Positions 50,819 to 60,463 are shown, numbered from the stretch's first letter. The stretch is DNA of 64,000 bases from Dorea_D hominis (GCF_014287705.1 NZ_JACOOY010000014.1:17452-81451); one strand, 5' to 3'. Notes: generated by a model not told the origin, from the sequence alone. A program made the numbers and translations.

Positions 50819-51741
50819 AATATGTACAGCCAGCCTGTCAGTGTGAATGCACTGAACAATGTAGTAAGCATTACAACACTGGAACTAAGGACTCCTTCAT
50901 GTCCCATATTTTTGGCCATCACAAAACAGCTTACTGTTGTCGCTGATCCCAGCATTACCAGTATCGCCACCAGTTCTTCTCTCCGGAATCCAAGCATAAT
51001 CGCAATCGGAAGAAAGATTGCCGCAAGACCAATTAATTTCATAAATGTTGCAACTGCTGCCGGTTTCACTTTTGCAAATGCCTTCTTTATATCGAAAGTA
51101 GCTCCCATTGCCATAAGCCCCATCGGCGTTGCAACACCGCCAATATTTGTTACCGTCTTCTGCATAATATGTGGCATCTTAAGTCCAAGTGCAGACCAAA
51201 GAAGTCCTGCTACAATTCCTAAAATAATCGGATTCGTCACAATACCTTTTGCTGTTCTTTTTAAAACAGCCTTATCAAGTCCACTCTGTCCCGGCTTAAA
51301 GAGGGATAACACCAATACTGCCATAATATTATAAAGCGGCACACTTCCAATGATCATAACCGGTGCCATTCCTGCATTTCCGTATATATTCTGTATAAAT
51401 GCAATTCCCAGAAGAGCTGCACTGCTCCTGTAGGACGCCTGAATAAATTCTCCTCTCAAAGCTCTTTCTTTTAACCCCAGTGACATAAATGATACCAGTG
51501 TAATACTGAAAAATGTTGCCAGAAAACAAAACAATACAAATTTCATATTCCATACTTCGTGAAAATCGACTGTGGCCAGATCACTAAACACTAAAACCGG
51601 AAGCGGAACCACAAATACGAATTTGTTCATTTTCTGTGCAAATACATCATCAATCCATCCGATTTTGTGAAATAATAGTCCCAGAATCATAAGTAAAAAA
51701 ATCGGGACGGTTGCATTTAAACTAAATATCAGATTTTCCAT
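50797..51741 (-). CDS. AEC family transporter (auxin efflux carrier type)
   Basis: 314 residues, about ten transmembrane helices in two inverted halves. Typical segments are FLLMILGLLFHKIGWIDD near the start, TNPIILGIVAGLLWSALG in the middle, and PMGLMAMGATFD. Bacterial AEC proteins transport small organic acids such as malate. The direction and substrate are not determinable. Confidence 0.9.
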   Translation of the reverse strand: MENLIFSLNATVPIFLLMILGLLFHKIGWIDDVFAQKMNKFVFVVPLPVLVFSDLATVDFHEVWNMKFVLFCFLATFFSITLVSFMSLGLKERALRGEFIQASYRSSAALLGIAFIQNIYGNAGMAPVMIIGSVPLYNIMAVLVLSLFKPGQSGLDKAVLKRTAKGIVTNPIILGIVAGLLWSALGLKMPHIMQKTVTNIGGVATPMGLMAMGATFDIKKAFAKVKPAAVATFMKLIGLAAIFLPIAIMLGFRREELVAILVMLGSATTVSCFVMAKNMGHEGVLSSSVVMLTTLFSAFTLTGWLYILKSMNFI

Positions 51742-51819
51742 TTTCTCTTCTGTTCCTTCTTATACAATATTATCAGGTTAAAATTCTCACATATTTTATC
51801 ATATTTTTTGTCTATAAAC

Positions 51820-51898
51820 AATGAAAAAGAGACCGCACTCTGTTTGTACACTCCATAGAAGGGGAGCATCTCATTCATGCGTAAGTCTCTTTTTCATT
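51820..51898. terminator. Long-loop terminator between AEC and serine dehydratase genes
   Basis: Perfect 14-bp arms AATGAAAAAGAGAC (51820-51833) and GTCTCTTTTTCATT (51885-51898) around 51 nt. It terminates the serine dehydratase transcript on the minus strand. Confidence 0.6.
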
Positions 51899-51927
51899 TT
51901 CATATTATAGGGTTCTATGTTAAAAAT

Positions 51928-53466
51928 CTACTGCGTTAATTTTTTTCGTGTACACACAGCTGTTTTGGTACATGCCAATCCACCTATTGTTGCACACTTT
52001 AATTCTGATGGCAGGCGCTTCTCTACATCAATCAGTGCATCGATCACCTCGTCCGGCGGAATAAAGCTTCTTACTCCTGCCAAAGCCATATCGGAAGAAA
52101 TATAAGCATTTGCCACACCAACTGCATTTCGCTTTATACATGGAACTTCAATCGGTGCTGCTATCGGATCACACACAAGTCCCAGCAAATTCTTCATACA
52201 AATAGCCATTGCATGCATAATTGCTTCCTTATCTTCAGTGAAAATACTGGCCATACCTGCTGATGTAATTGCACTGGATACTCCTACTTCTCCCTGGCAG
52301 CCTCCGACAGATCCTGAAAAAGACACATCACAAGCAGCCATTATAACGCCAATCAATGCACTTACAAACAGCCCGTCTTCAATCTGTTTATCTGAAAGTT
52401 GATGTACCTGTTGCAATGCAGTCATGCATCCAGGTGCAATTCCTGAGGAACCTGCAGTTGGAGCTGCGACAATACATCCCATGGAGCCATTATATTCCAT
52501 AACTCCAAGAGCCATTGCTGTCGCAAGTGGAATCGTACCTCCTGAAATCGTCTCTTCTTTCTCCACTGCCTGCATCAGCATTTTTCCATCTTTTCCACTG
52601 GTAAGTCCATAGAGCAGCTGATGCTCTTCCTGTCCTTTTTTCACAGATTCTTTCATCAAAAGCCACTGTTCATGCATTCGGTCACGAATTACTTTTTCCG
52701 AAAATCCGGATCGTAAGGATTCATATCTGACAGCAGTCTCTGCCAGTGTTAAATTCTCCTTTTCAGCATATTCACAAACGCTGTCACAAGAACTGATCCA
52801 TTCTACATGTCTTTTAGAGGATCCATAGGCAAGAACCGGTGACGCAAGACTTATTTTTTTCACCATGTTCTGCCCGCGAAGCAGCTCAAGCATACTCTCA
52901 TCCGGTTTTTCAAGAAACGTACCACACGTTACATATTCTTGTTTTTCTGAAATGCCCTGCTGTACTTCTTTTGCTCCTGCAAATGTCTCTTTTGCCAGCT
53001 CTGTTTCACTCCATACTATCACATGCCAGGTATCCGCTGTCAGACGCATAGGAACCCGGTCAATTTCACTGATAAGAATGCTTCCGCCACCTATTGAAGT
53101 TCCAAATACGGAATATTCTTCACCATCTTTTGTATATACTGTAACTCTGGCTGAATTTTCCGGATATTTTCCTTCTTCCAGAAAATCTACCTTTGTCTCC
53201 ACTCCGTTCGCATGTGCGATTGCAATTGCATCACGAATCTCCGGATCATCTTCCGACATTCCAAGCGTTCCGCCAAAAAGTGCTGCATCAGAACGATGTC
53301 CATAATAAGTAGTTCTCATTTTCGGACTCAACGTCAATCTGACAGAAGCTGCTTCCACCTGTAAAATACGATTTGCCATCATTCCTATTCTGGCCATACC
53401 AGCTGTGTGAGAGCTGGACGGACCGATCATAACCGGTCCTATTATTTCAAAAATACTTGTTTCCAT
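51928..53466 (-). CDS. sdaA: L-serine dehydratase, single-chain iron-sulfur type
   Basis: 512 residues. Deaminates L-serine to pyruvate and ammonia with a [4Fe-4S] cluster. The SDH beta domain is first (GPVMIGPSSSHTAGMARIG, about 10-28; GHRSDAALFGGTLG), then the alpha domain with APTAGSSGIAPGC (about 335-347), SVGGCQGEVGVS and LVCDPIAAPIEVPC supplying cluster Cys. In many Clostridia these are two genes; this is the fused order beta-alpha. It is followed in the genome by an oppositely placed terminator and preceded by a TRAP transporter, so the transporter may bring serine or a related hydroxy amino acid. Confidence 0.9.
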   Translation of the reverse strand: METSIFEIIGPVMIGPSSSHTAGMARIGMMANRILQVEAASVRLTLSPKMRTTYYGHRSDAALFGGTLGMSEDDPEIRDAIAIAHANGVETKVDFLEEGKYPENSARVTVYTKDGEEYSVFGTSIGGGSILISEIDRVPMRLTADTWHVIVWSETELAKETFAGAKEVQQGISEKQEYVTCGTFLEKPDESMLELLRGQNMVKKISLASPVLAYGSSKRHVEWISSCDSVCEYAEKENLTLAETAVRYESLRSGFSEKVIRDRMHEQWLLMKESVKKGQEEHQLLYGLTSGKDGKMLMQAVEKEETISGGTIPLATAMALGVMEYNGSMGCIVAAPTAGSSGIAPGCMTALQQVHQLSDKQIEDGLFVSALIGVIMAACDVSFSGSVGGCQGEVGVSSAITSAGMASIFTEDKEAIMHAMAICMKNLLGLVCDPIAAPIEVPCIKRNAVGVANAYISSDMALAGVRSFIPPDEVIDALIDVEKRLPSELKCATIGGLACTKTAVCTRKKLTQ

Positions 53467-53484
53467 TTTCCTCTCCTCTTTCTT

Positions 53485-54795
53485 TTACACAAGGCCAAAC
53501 AGTCTTGGTAATGCCATAGAAATTGGTTCAATATAAGTAGTAAGTAACACAATCGGCAGATATCCGATCAGTAAAAATACGGCTGTATTTTTCATCATTT
53601 CTCCAAATTCCGCATGGCCGATTTTCATTCCAAAATACAACACACTTGCATATGGAGGTGTCAGGCATCCTGCCGATAAATTTACAACCATAATTGCTGC
53701 AAAATGCACCGGTGAGATTCCATATGCATTAATTAATGGAAGTAACAGCGGAGCACAAAGCATAATTGCTGTTGTATCATTAACAATCATTCCTACAAAA
53801 AGGAGAAATACATTTACCATCAGCAGAACAACATATTTATTATCTGTGAACCCAAGGAATACATTTACGAGCATCTGTGGAATCTGAAGCTGTGTCATTG
53901 CCTGACTCAGTAACAGACAGAAAAAGATCATCATAAAAATAGATCCTATAGAAGATGCTGTAGATCGTAACATATTCAGCGTATTTTTTGCTTTCAATCT
54001 GCGATACACAAAGATTCCTAATAAAATTGCAAGCACCGCACATACAGACGCAGCTTCCGTTGCAGTAAAGATACCTCCGTAAATTCCTCCAAGAATAATT
54101 ACAGGCATCATAAGTGCAGGAATGGATTCAATGATTACTTTTTTCTTTGATTTTGGCTTTTCTTCTGCTACTGTTTCTTCTACTACCGGAGCATTCGCAT
54201 ATTTTCTTGCATATACAATATTTAAAACAGAAAAGGTTATAATTGTTAAAATTCCAGGTACTACAGTTGAAAGAAAGCCTGCCAGAATACTGGTTCCTGT
54301 TGCCCAACCATAAATAATAAGAGGAACACTCGGTGGAATTAAGCTTCCCAAAATAGAGGAACAAGTCACCAAAGAAGTCGCAAATCCTCTGGAATATCCT
54401 TCTTTTCGAAGCTCTGGAATCATAATTCCTCCAAGAGCTGCTATTCCGGTGAATGCACTTCCTGAAATAGCTCCCATGATACCACAAATGACAACAACGA
54501 TAACTCCGAGCGCGCCTTTAATTTTTCCTACAAATACTCTGGCAAGTCCTACCAGTTTCTCTGCCATGCCGCTTTCTGCGATTAAATTTCCTGCTATTAC
54601 AAACATCGGTACTGCAAGAAGCGAGGTACTGATCATCTGTGAATATCCCCACACAAACAAAGATCTCACAGGCACATTACAAGTTGCTACCAGGAAAATC
54701 AAAGCTCCGGCAAAACAATACGGTAATGGAATACCTATCAATAACAGAATCAATAACAAGCACATACAAATTGCAAATGCAACCATTACATTCAT
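53485..54795 (-). CDS. dctM: TRAP transporter large permease (DctM)
   Basis: 436 residues, about twelve transmembrane helices, the Na-coupled transport subunit. Typical DctM stretches are GSAFTGIAALGGIMIPELRKEG, GSLIPPSVPLIIYGWATG and NLSAGCLTPPYASVLYFGMKIG. Its start overlaps the small permease gene by 4 bp; it lies 18 bp ahead of the serine dehydratase. Confidence 0.95.
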   Translation of the reverse strand: MNVMVAFAICMCLLLILLLIGIPLPYCFAGALIFLVATCNVPVRSLFVWGYSQMISTSLLAVPMFVIAGNLIAESGMAEKLVGLARVFVGKIKGALGVIVVVICGIMGAISGSAFTGIAALGGIMIPELRKEGYSRGFATSLVTCSSILGSLIPPSVPLIIYGWATGTSILAGFLSTVVPGILTIITFSVLNIVYARKYANAPVVEETVAEEKPKSKKKVIIESIPALMMPVIILGGIYGGIFTATEAASVCAVLAILLGIFVYRRLKAKNTLNMLRSTASSIGSIFMMIFFCLLLSQAMTQLQIPQMLVNVFLGFTDNKYVVLLMVNVFLLFVGMIVNDTTAIMLCAPLLLPLINAYGISPVHFAAIMVVNLSAGCLTPPYASVLYFGMKIGHAEFGEMMKNTAVFLLIGYLPIVLLTTYIEPISMALPRLFGLV

Positions 54796-55316
54796 GATCT
54801 ATTTCCTCCTTCTTCCCATTTTTCTTTGAATTTAACGATATTTTTTACAGTTCCGACTAATGTATATACACACATCAGTGTCAATCCTGTAAGAATTGCC
54901 AGTTCTCCGATTGGCATAGGGATTCCAAGCACTGCACTTTTCTTTCCGATTTCCAGACTATGTATCGAATATTGTACCGCCCAGTCAAACACATATATTG
55001 CTAATGCACTGGCACCGATATTACAAATGATTTCTGTAATCTGAACTGCATGTTTATTTTTTGAAACCGCCTTCACAAGTCCGCATTCAATATGGGAATT
55101 CGTATATGCTGCACACGCTCCGCCAAGGAAATATACCCAAATAGTAGGAAATGTCAGTAATTCTTCAATTCCAAATAAAGGCATATTAAAAAATCGTAAA
55201 ATAACCTGTAACGTCACGAGGAATACCATAAATAAAGCCAATATAGAACAAATGACTTCACAGACATTTCCAACTATGTCAAGAAAGCGTTCTATTTTTT
55301 CTCCAAGTACTTTCAT
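54792..55316 (-). CDS. dctQ: TRAP transporter small permease (DctQ)
   Basis: 174 residues, four transmembrane helices. Segments VTLQVILRFFNMPLFGIEELLTFPTIWVYFLGG and MPIGELAILTGLTLMCVYTL are typical for DctQ, the membrane partner of DctM. It overlaps dctM by 4 bp. Confidence 0.93.
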   Translation of the reverse strand: MKVLGEKIERFLDIVGNVCEVICSILALFMVFLVTLQVILRFFNMPLFGIEELLTFPTIWVYFLGGACAAYTNSHIECGLVKAVSKNKHAVQITEIICNIGASALAIYVFDWAVQYSIHSLEIGKKSAVLGIPMPIGELAILTGLTLMCVYTLVGTVKNIVKFKEKWEEGGNRS

Positions 55317-55328
55317 CTCTTTTTCCTC

Positions 55329-56363
55329 CTATTGATTTTGAATCTTCTTACTCAACTTGCCCCATACGGAACCATATTCAGAACCAATTTTTGGCCATAC
55401 TTTTTTCCGCACATAATCTCGATAATCATCGATTACTTTATTTCCCGGTTCGTATACTTCTACACCTTTTTCTTTGAATAACTTAATATACTTTTTCTCA
55501 TTACTCTTAGCAAGTTTAAATGCTTCATCCTCAATTTCTTTTGCACTCTTCTGCACAATCTGCTTTTCCTCTGCCGACAATGTTTTCCAGGTATCCATAC
55601 TCATATAGATCCAGTGACATTCCATATGCGTCTTTGTACAATACAAATATTTACACAATTCACCGTAATCGTTCCAGTACTGTTCTGCACCACCACCAGA
55701 CACACCATCTACAACTCCTGTCTGTAACGCAGTAAATGTATCAGATGTCGGCAACGGTGTTGTGGAAAAGCCAATTGCAGTTCCGAACTCTTCAAATGCT
55801 TTTTGCTGAGGAACACGAATTTTCAGTCCTTTTTTTGCACCTGGGGTTTCAATATTTTTCGCTGGCTTTGTTGTCATAATTGCACCGAAATATTTAGGAA
55901 TTACGGCTAAAAGTTTGATATTTTCTTTTTTCAACTGGCCGCTTACATACTGATATACCATTCCGTCATTCGAATTATACAATGCCATTGCTTCATCCCA
56001 GCTTGTTGCCAGATATGGAGCAATTTGTACAGATAACGTAGAGTTAACAGATGGCGACATCGATCCTAACATTAACTGGATTTCTCCCATACCTGCGCAT
56101 TCTTGAACAACCGTATAATCCCCCAGTTGGTTGTTTGGATAAATATTAATCTGTAAATTATCCATCTGACTCGTCAATTTATCCGCAAATTCATTGGCAA
56201 GTTTATCGTTATCCGTGCCTTCCGCTCTTGTGTGTGCAAATTTCCAAATTCTTTTTCCACTTTTCGTCTCGCCGGATGCATTTTGACCACTATTCGCACA
56301 TCCTGCAAGAAGTCCAACCGCAAAGACGCATGCAAAAATCGCACTCAAGACTCTTTTTCTCAT
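55329..56363 (-). CDS. dctP: TRAP substrate-binding lipoprotein (DctP)
   Basis: 344 residues. The lipobox LLAGC (about 18-22) anchors it. DctP fold with the conserved Arg-binding region (about 155-180, KGLKIRVPQQKAFEEFGTAIGFSTTPLP) that contacts the substrate carboxylate. LQTGVVDGVSGGGAEQYWNDYGE follows. The substrate carries a carboxylate but is not fixed by sequence. First gene of the dctPQM-sda operon. Confidence 0.93.
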   Translation of the reverse strand: MRKRVLSAIFACVFAVGLLAGCANSGQNASGETKSGKRIWKFAHTRAEGTDNDKLANEFADKLTSQMDNLQINIYPNNQLGDYTVVQECAGMGEIQLMLGSMSPSVNSTLSVQIAPYLATSWDEAMALYNSNDGMVYQYVSGQLKKENIKLLAVIPKYFGAIMTTKPAKNIETPGAKKGLKIRVPQQKAFEEFGTAIGFSTTPLPTSDTFTALQTGVVDGVSGGGAEQYWNDYGELCKYLYCTKTHMECHWIYMSMDTWKTLSAEEKQIVQKSAKEIEDEAFKLAKSNEKKYIKLFKEKGVEVYEPGNKVIDDYRDYVRKKVWPKIGSEYGSVWGKLSKKIQNQ

Positions 56364-56396
56364 TCCTTGTATCCTCCTTGTTATTTTGTATTGTCT

Positions 56397-56447
56397 GGTT
56401 GTCTGACAGCCTTACATTTAATATACATTAAATCCATCAAAAGTCAA
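56397..56447 (-). promoter_or_regulatory. dctP promoter with GntR-type operator
   Basis: Minus strand TTGACT (56442-56447), 16 bp, TATATT (56420-56425). Just past the expected start is the imperfect palindrome GGTTGTCTGACAGCC (56397-56411, one mismatch), with the TGTC-N-GACA core typical of FadR-like GntR sites. Confidence 0.5.
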
Positions 56448-56470
56448 GTAGTTATTTGAAATTGTTTCAA

Positions 56471-56515
56471 AAAAACATGAGTTGTCGCAACAATTTAGAC
56501 AACTCATGTTTTTAT
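56471..56515. terminator. Terminator of the GntR gene
   Basis: 16-bp stem AAAAACATGAGTTGTC / GACAACTCATGTTTTT with an 11-nt loop. Functional in either direction. Confidence 0.8.
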
Positions 56516-56516
56516 T

Positions 56517-57221
56517 CTATTTATTTCTCATTTTTCTAGTTAAATGATATTCCACAATCTTTCGAGCTCGCTCGGCATCATGATCTTTTAATGCCTGAAT
56601 CACCTCACCATGTTCACGATGGTATGATAACACCTCTTCAAGCTCCGAGTCCTTTTCAAACTCTTCTCTTTCCTCCAAAACCATCTGCACCAATGAATTA
56701 TATAGCGCCATCAGCACATCATTATGAAGCATCTTCACAATGTAAGCATGAAATTCATGTCCTTTTTTTTCAGACTCTTCATCCCGGCCCTGTAACGTAT
56801 CTTCTACCATCTCTTCATAATTTTTCTGTAAATATGCAATATCTTCTTCCGTACACTGCTTTGCTGCAAGGTAAGCCGCCTGAGATTCCAATATTAATCT
56901 GCACTGTAAGATCTCATCATAATAATGTTCATTGCTCATCATTTCCATCAGACGATTATCATTGATTCTCTGTAACGCATTCGGTGCAATATAAGTTCCC
57001 TGTCCGGTCCGCGCCTCCAGGATTCCTAACACCTGCAAAGATTTTATTGCCTCTCTTATGGAACTTCTGCCAACCTGGAATTCTTTTGCCAGTTCTATTT
57101 CCCCTTGAATACGTTCTCCCTCTTTCCAGGTCCCGTCTTCAATCTGTTTTTTTATCTGTGTTGATATATCTTCGTATACTTTATTCTTCTGAATTGGCGT
57201 AATCATAAATTCATTCCCCAT
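56517..57221 (-). CDS. GntR/FadR family regulator (FCD domain)
   Basis: 234 residues; an ATG at 57206 is an alternative start and neither has a strong ribosome site. Winged helix at about 10-80 (KVYEDISTQIKKQIEDGTWKEG, LAKEFQVGRSSIREAIKSLQVLGILEARTGQGTYI). The C-terminal FCD ligand domain follows (about 90-225) with the metal/ligand residues in ECRLILESQAA-like and FHAYIVKMLHND segments. It is adjacent to the dctPQM-sda operon, whose promoter carries a matching palindrome, so it probably represses it. Confidence 0.92.
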   Translation of the reverse strand: MGNEFMITPIQKNKVYEDISTQIKKQIEDGTWKEGERIQGEIELAKEFQVGRSSIREAIKSLQVLGILEARTGQGTYIAPNALQRINDNRLMEMMSNEHYYDEILQCRLILESQAAYLAAKQCTEEDIAYLQKNYEEMVEDTLQGRDEESEKKGHEFHAYIVKMLHNDVLMALYNSLVQMVLEEREEFEKDSELEEVLSYHREHGEVIQALKDHDAERARKIVEYHLTRKMRNK

Positions 57222-57401
57222 CTTTCTCTAATATTAAGATATACTTTTTCAATTTGTATTTATCTTATCACATTTTATACTTGAAACCCACCTATTTTTA
57301 TCTCCTTTAACTGGCTTGCTTAGTTTTGTTATATCTGGCTTTTTCAAACACACCACTTTAGTGCTAAGATAAGTGTAGTTTTGATGAAGGGAAGTTACAC
57401 T

Positions 57402-58271
57402 ATGACAAAAAAAATTGCCGTAATCAATGATTTATCCGGATTCGGCAGGTGTTCTCTTACTGCAGCAATCTCTGTCATTGCCGCTATGGGAGTGCAGCCC
57501 TGTCCGCTGCCGACAGCAGTGTTATCCGCTCAGACCGGATATCCGAGTTATTATTGTGATGATTATACAGAGAAGATGGAGTATTTTCGAAGCGAATGGA
57601 AAAAGATGGGGCAGACTTTTGACGGTATTTACACCGGATTCGTAGCAAGCGAGCAGCAAATTGACCAGATTTTTCATTTCGTAGAAACATTTGACACACC
57701 GGACACATTCTTATTAGTCGATCCGGTTATGGGGGACGATGGGCACACCTACGCAATGTTCACTCCCGAACTGTTGCGCAAAATGAAAAAACTTGCCATG
57801 ACCGCTGACATTATCACACCAAATCTGACAGAGCTGACATTACTCACGGATGCTTCTTATCATGAACTGGTTGCCATTTCCGATGCAGAATCTATGATGA
57901 AAGAAATCGTGAAGCTGGCACAGAGTCTTTGTGAAGCCGGACCTTCTAAAGTTATTGTAACCGGAATCCGTTTTTCTGATAATGACGGAACTCGCAAAAT
58001 GGGAAACCTCTATGTTACAAAAGAAGTGCAGACACTTGTCGCTTTTCCATATATCGGTGGCAGTTATTCCGGAACCGGAGATCTTTTTGCTTCCTGCTTA
58101 AGCGCAGGGATTGCAAGGGGATATGACGTACCAGCCACCATTAAACTCGCCGGTACATTTCTGGAAGCCGCACTTACTGACTCTGTCAGGGAACATATTC
58201 CGGCTAATGATGGTGTAAATTATGAGCAATATCTGGCAATGCTTACTGCCGGATTAAAAAAGGAGATTTAA
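57402..58271 (+). CDS. pdxK: Pyridoxamine/pyridoxal kinase
   Basis: 289 residues from the ATG at 57402. Phosphorylates B6 vitamers to make PLP precursors. Ribokinase-fold: N-terminal KKIAVINDLSGFGRCSLTAA with the SGxGR motif, VDPVMGDDGHTY, ITPNLTELTLL, and the catalytic GSYSGTGDLFASCLSAG near the C-terminus. Two bases before an ECF S-component gene, which suggests it traps imported vitamin B6. Confidence 0.93.
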   Translation: MTKKIAVINDLSGFGRCSLTAAISVIAAMGVQPCPLPTAVLSAQTGYPSYYCDDYTEKMEYFRSEWKKMGQTFDGIYTGFVASEQQIDQIFHFVETFDTPDTFLLVDPVMGDDGHTYAMFTPELLRKMKKLAMTADIITPNLTELTLLTDASYHELVAISDAESMMKEIVKLAQSLCEAGPSKVIVTGIRFSDNDGTRKMGNLYVTKEVQTLVAFPYIGGSYSGTGDLFASCLSAGIARGYDVPATIKLAGTFLEAALTDSVREHIPANDGVNYEQYLAMLTAGLKKEI

Positions 58272-58273
58272 TA

Positions 58274-58801
58274 ATGAATGAGAAACAGCAAAAACCAGTT
58301 ACTTTATTGACTGTCACCGGATTATTCGCAGCAATCATCACCTTGATGACTGCATATATCTGTCATATACCTTACGGTGCAAACGGTGGATATATCCACT
58401 TCGGTGATGCCCTGATCTATGTCGCAGCTGTGATCCTGCCAAGACCATATGCGATGGCTGCCGCTGCGATCGGCGGAGGACTTGCAGACCTTCTGACTGC
58501 ACCAATGTGGGCGCCGGCAACGATTATAATCAAGATGCTGATCACATTACCATTTACAAGCAAAAACGGTCGCATGCTGAACGGACGTAATATCATTGCA
58601 CCTTTCCTCGCCGCTCTTATTTCCGCAACCGGTTATTATCTTGCCCAAGGAATCCTCTTTGGTTCCTGGATATCTGTCATCGTTTCTTTTGCAGGAAGCG
58701 CTGTACAGTCCGGTGGAAGTGCTGTGATTTTCCTTGTACTTGCATGTGCAATGGATAAAGCACATATCAAAAATAAAGCAGAATTGATTTTATATCAGTA
58801 A
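58274..58801 (+). CDS. ECF-type S-component, TIGR04002-like (probable vitamin B6 uptake)
   Basis: 175 residues with about six helices. It resembles the TIGR04002 membrane family from memory: HIPYGANGGYIHFGDALIYVAA, AIGGGLADLLTAPMWAPATI. These fit the S-component fold of energy-coupling-factor importers. The gene for pyridoxamine kinase is 2 bp upstream, so pyridoxine/pyridoxal is the best guess for substrate, and the shared EcfAA'T module must be elsewhere. Substrate is inference. Confidence 0.75.
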   Translation: MNEKQQKPVTLLTVTGLFAAIITLMTAYICHIPYGANGGYIHFGDALIYVAAVILPRPYAMAAAAIGGGLADLLTAPMWAPATIIIKMLITLPFTSKNGRMLNGRNIIAPFLAALISATGYYLAQGILFGSWISVIVSFAGSAVQSGGSAVIFLVLACAMDKAHIKNKAELILYQ

Positions 58802-58874
58802 ATCTAAAATATTATCTGCTTGAGCTGCCGCAGACAGCTTTCTAATGAAATACTTTAAGATAGGAGAACAAAAA

Positions 58875-59471
58875 ATGGCTGACATTTTATACACATACAA
58901 AAACCAGGTATACGCAAACATTACAAATCAATGCAACTGCAGATGCACCTTCTGCATCCGAAGTCACGAAGACGGTGTCGGTGATGCCGAGACCCTCTGG
59001 CACAAAAAAGATCCGACACTGGAAGAGATTAAAGCTGCCATGGATGCTTTTGATTTTACCGGTTATGATGAGCTTGTTTACTGCGGTTATGGAGAACCGA
59101 CCTGTGCGCTCGACATCCTTCTGGCATCCGCAAAATATGCCAAAGAAAAATACGGTGTAAAAATCCGCATTAATACAAACGGACTTGGCAATCTTCAGCA
59201 CGGACGAGATATTGTTCCGGAACTTGCCCCGGTTGTCGATGCACTTTCCATCAGTCTGAATGCACCGGATGCCGAAAAATACAATGCTGTCACAAGACCT
59301 CGTTTCGAAGGAGCTTTTGAAGCTATGCTTTCCTTTGCACAGGAAGCCCATAAAGTGATCCCGTCGGTAAGATTATCCATTGTAGATGTTCTCCCGGAAG
59401 ATCAGATTGAAGCCTGTAAGAAGCTGACCGCTGACCTTGGTGTGCCGCTGAAAATCCGTAAATTTGCTTAA
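58875..59471 (+). CDS. Small radical SAM protein (TIGR04100-like)
   Basis: 198 residues from the ATG at 58875, preceded by AGGAG. Radical SAM motif CNCRCTFC (C-x3-C-x2-C, about 20-27) followed by IRSHEDGVGDAETLW. Other marks are CGYGEPT, RINTNGLGNL and SISLNAPDAEKYN. It is a minimal barrel without auxiliary cluster domains, like the TatD-linked/TIGR04100 group that I recall beside TIGR04002 genes. The reaction is unknown. Confidence 0.8.
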   Translation: MADILYTYKNQVYANITNQCNCRCTFCIRSHEDGVGDAETLWHKKDPTLEEIKAAMDAFDFTGYDELVYCGYGEPTCALDILLASAKYAKEKYGVKIRINTNGLGNLQHGRDIVPELAPVVDALSISLNAPDAEKYNAVTRPRFEGAFEAMLSFAQEAHKVIPSVRLSIVDVLPEDQIEACKKLTADLGVPLKIRKFA

Positions 59472-59480
59472 ATCTTGTTA

Positions 59481-60353
59481 TTACTTCTGTATAGACTTCG
59501 GCGTACAGTGCATGTACCGCTTGAAAATCTGGCCAAAATACGCCGGGCTGGCAAATCCAACCAGTCCGGCTGTCTCTGCAACGCTCTTTCCTTTTTTCAG
59601 AAGTGGAATACTTTTCTGTATCCGAAGAGACATCAGATATTCCAGAATGGTCATATCCATATGTTTCTTAAAAAATCTACAACATTCACTTTTACAAATA
59701 TTCACATGTGCTGCTATATCATCCAGATTGATGTCACGGCTGTAATTCTGTTCCATGTAAGAAAGCATTTTCCTGAGACGTTCCAGATGCACTGCGCTCT
59801 CCGCTTTTGCATGCGGTCTTTTTCTGTATTCCCGGTACAGATAATCCCAGATCCTAAGGACTTCCTGCTGGATCTGCATCTCATAATCTTCCGGCTGTTC
59901 ATCCATAAGTTTCTGGATCTTAACCATCCGCCGCAAAATGTCCTGATGCCACTCTATATCTTTTTCCAGCTTAAGCGCTGCAAAACTGCTGTCATCAACC
60001 AATGGCTCCACATATTTACTGTGAAAAACACTTCCCTCATATCCGTAAACCAGACGCGGATGAAAGGTAATGGATAAATATGTACATTCCTTCCGGTCAC
60101 GCCGGTATCCGGCATGCAGCGTCCGGCTGTTTCCAAACATACCTTCGCCCTCTTCCAGATTATATATCTTTTCATTAATGTGGTATTCCATCTCTCCGGA
60201 TACGATCTTCGTAATCTCGATCTCCGGGTGCCAGTGCCACAAAAATGCACCCTGTTCATAGGACTCAATATGCTCCACAGCTACATTTAACGGGAAACTG
60301 TAACTGCCATGTTCCTTGATTTCTTTCTGATTCTCTTCAATATTAATCTGCAT
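59481..60353 (-). CDS. AraC family regulator with cupin sensor domain
   Basis: 290 residues from the ATG at 60353 (GAGGAAG upstream; a TTG five codons earlier is not needed). An N-terminal AraC-type cupin (about 20-120, FLWHWHPEIEITKIVSGEMEYHIN) precedes two C-terminal helix-turn-helices (about 190-290; INLDDIAAHVNICKSECCRFFKKH and TAGLVGFASPAYFGQIFKRY). Divergent from galK, it is the likely regulator of galactose genes. This is inference from position. Confidence 0.92.
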   Translation of the reverse strand: MQINIEENQKEIKEHGSYSFPLNVAVEHIESYEQGAFLWHWHPEIEITKIVSGEMEYHINEKIYNLEEGEGMFGNSRTLHAGYRRDRKECTYLSITFHPRLVYGYEGSVFHSKYVEPLVDDSSFAALKLEKDIEWHQDILRRMVKIQKLMDEQPEDYEMQIQQEVLRIWDYLYREYRKRPHAKAESAVHLERLRKMLSYMEQNYSRDINLDDIAAHVNICKSECCRFFKKHMDMTILEYLMSLRIQKSIPLLKKGKSVAETAGLVGFASPAYFGQIFKRYMHCTPKSIQK

Positions 60354-60434
60354 TTTCCACTTCCTCAATATTCTTATAGTATTGTCTATTATTCTTATTG
60401 CGAGTGTTTATTTATCTCATTATTATTATCATAG

Positions 60435-60463
60435 TTCAACAAAGCATTTATCGCAACTATAAA
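60435..60463 (+). promoter_or_regulatory. galK promoter
   Basis: TTCAAC (60435-60440), 17 bp, TATAAA (60458-60463), just upstream of the GGAG at the galK start. TTGCGA and TCGCAA occur inverted about 50 bp apart around it and could be regulator sites. Confidence 0.45.
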
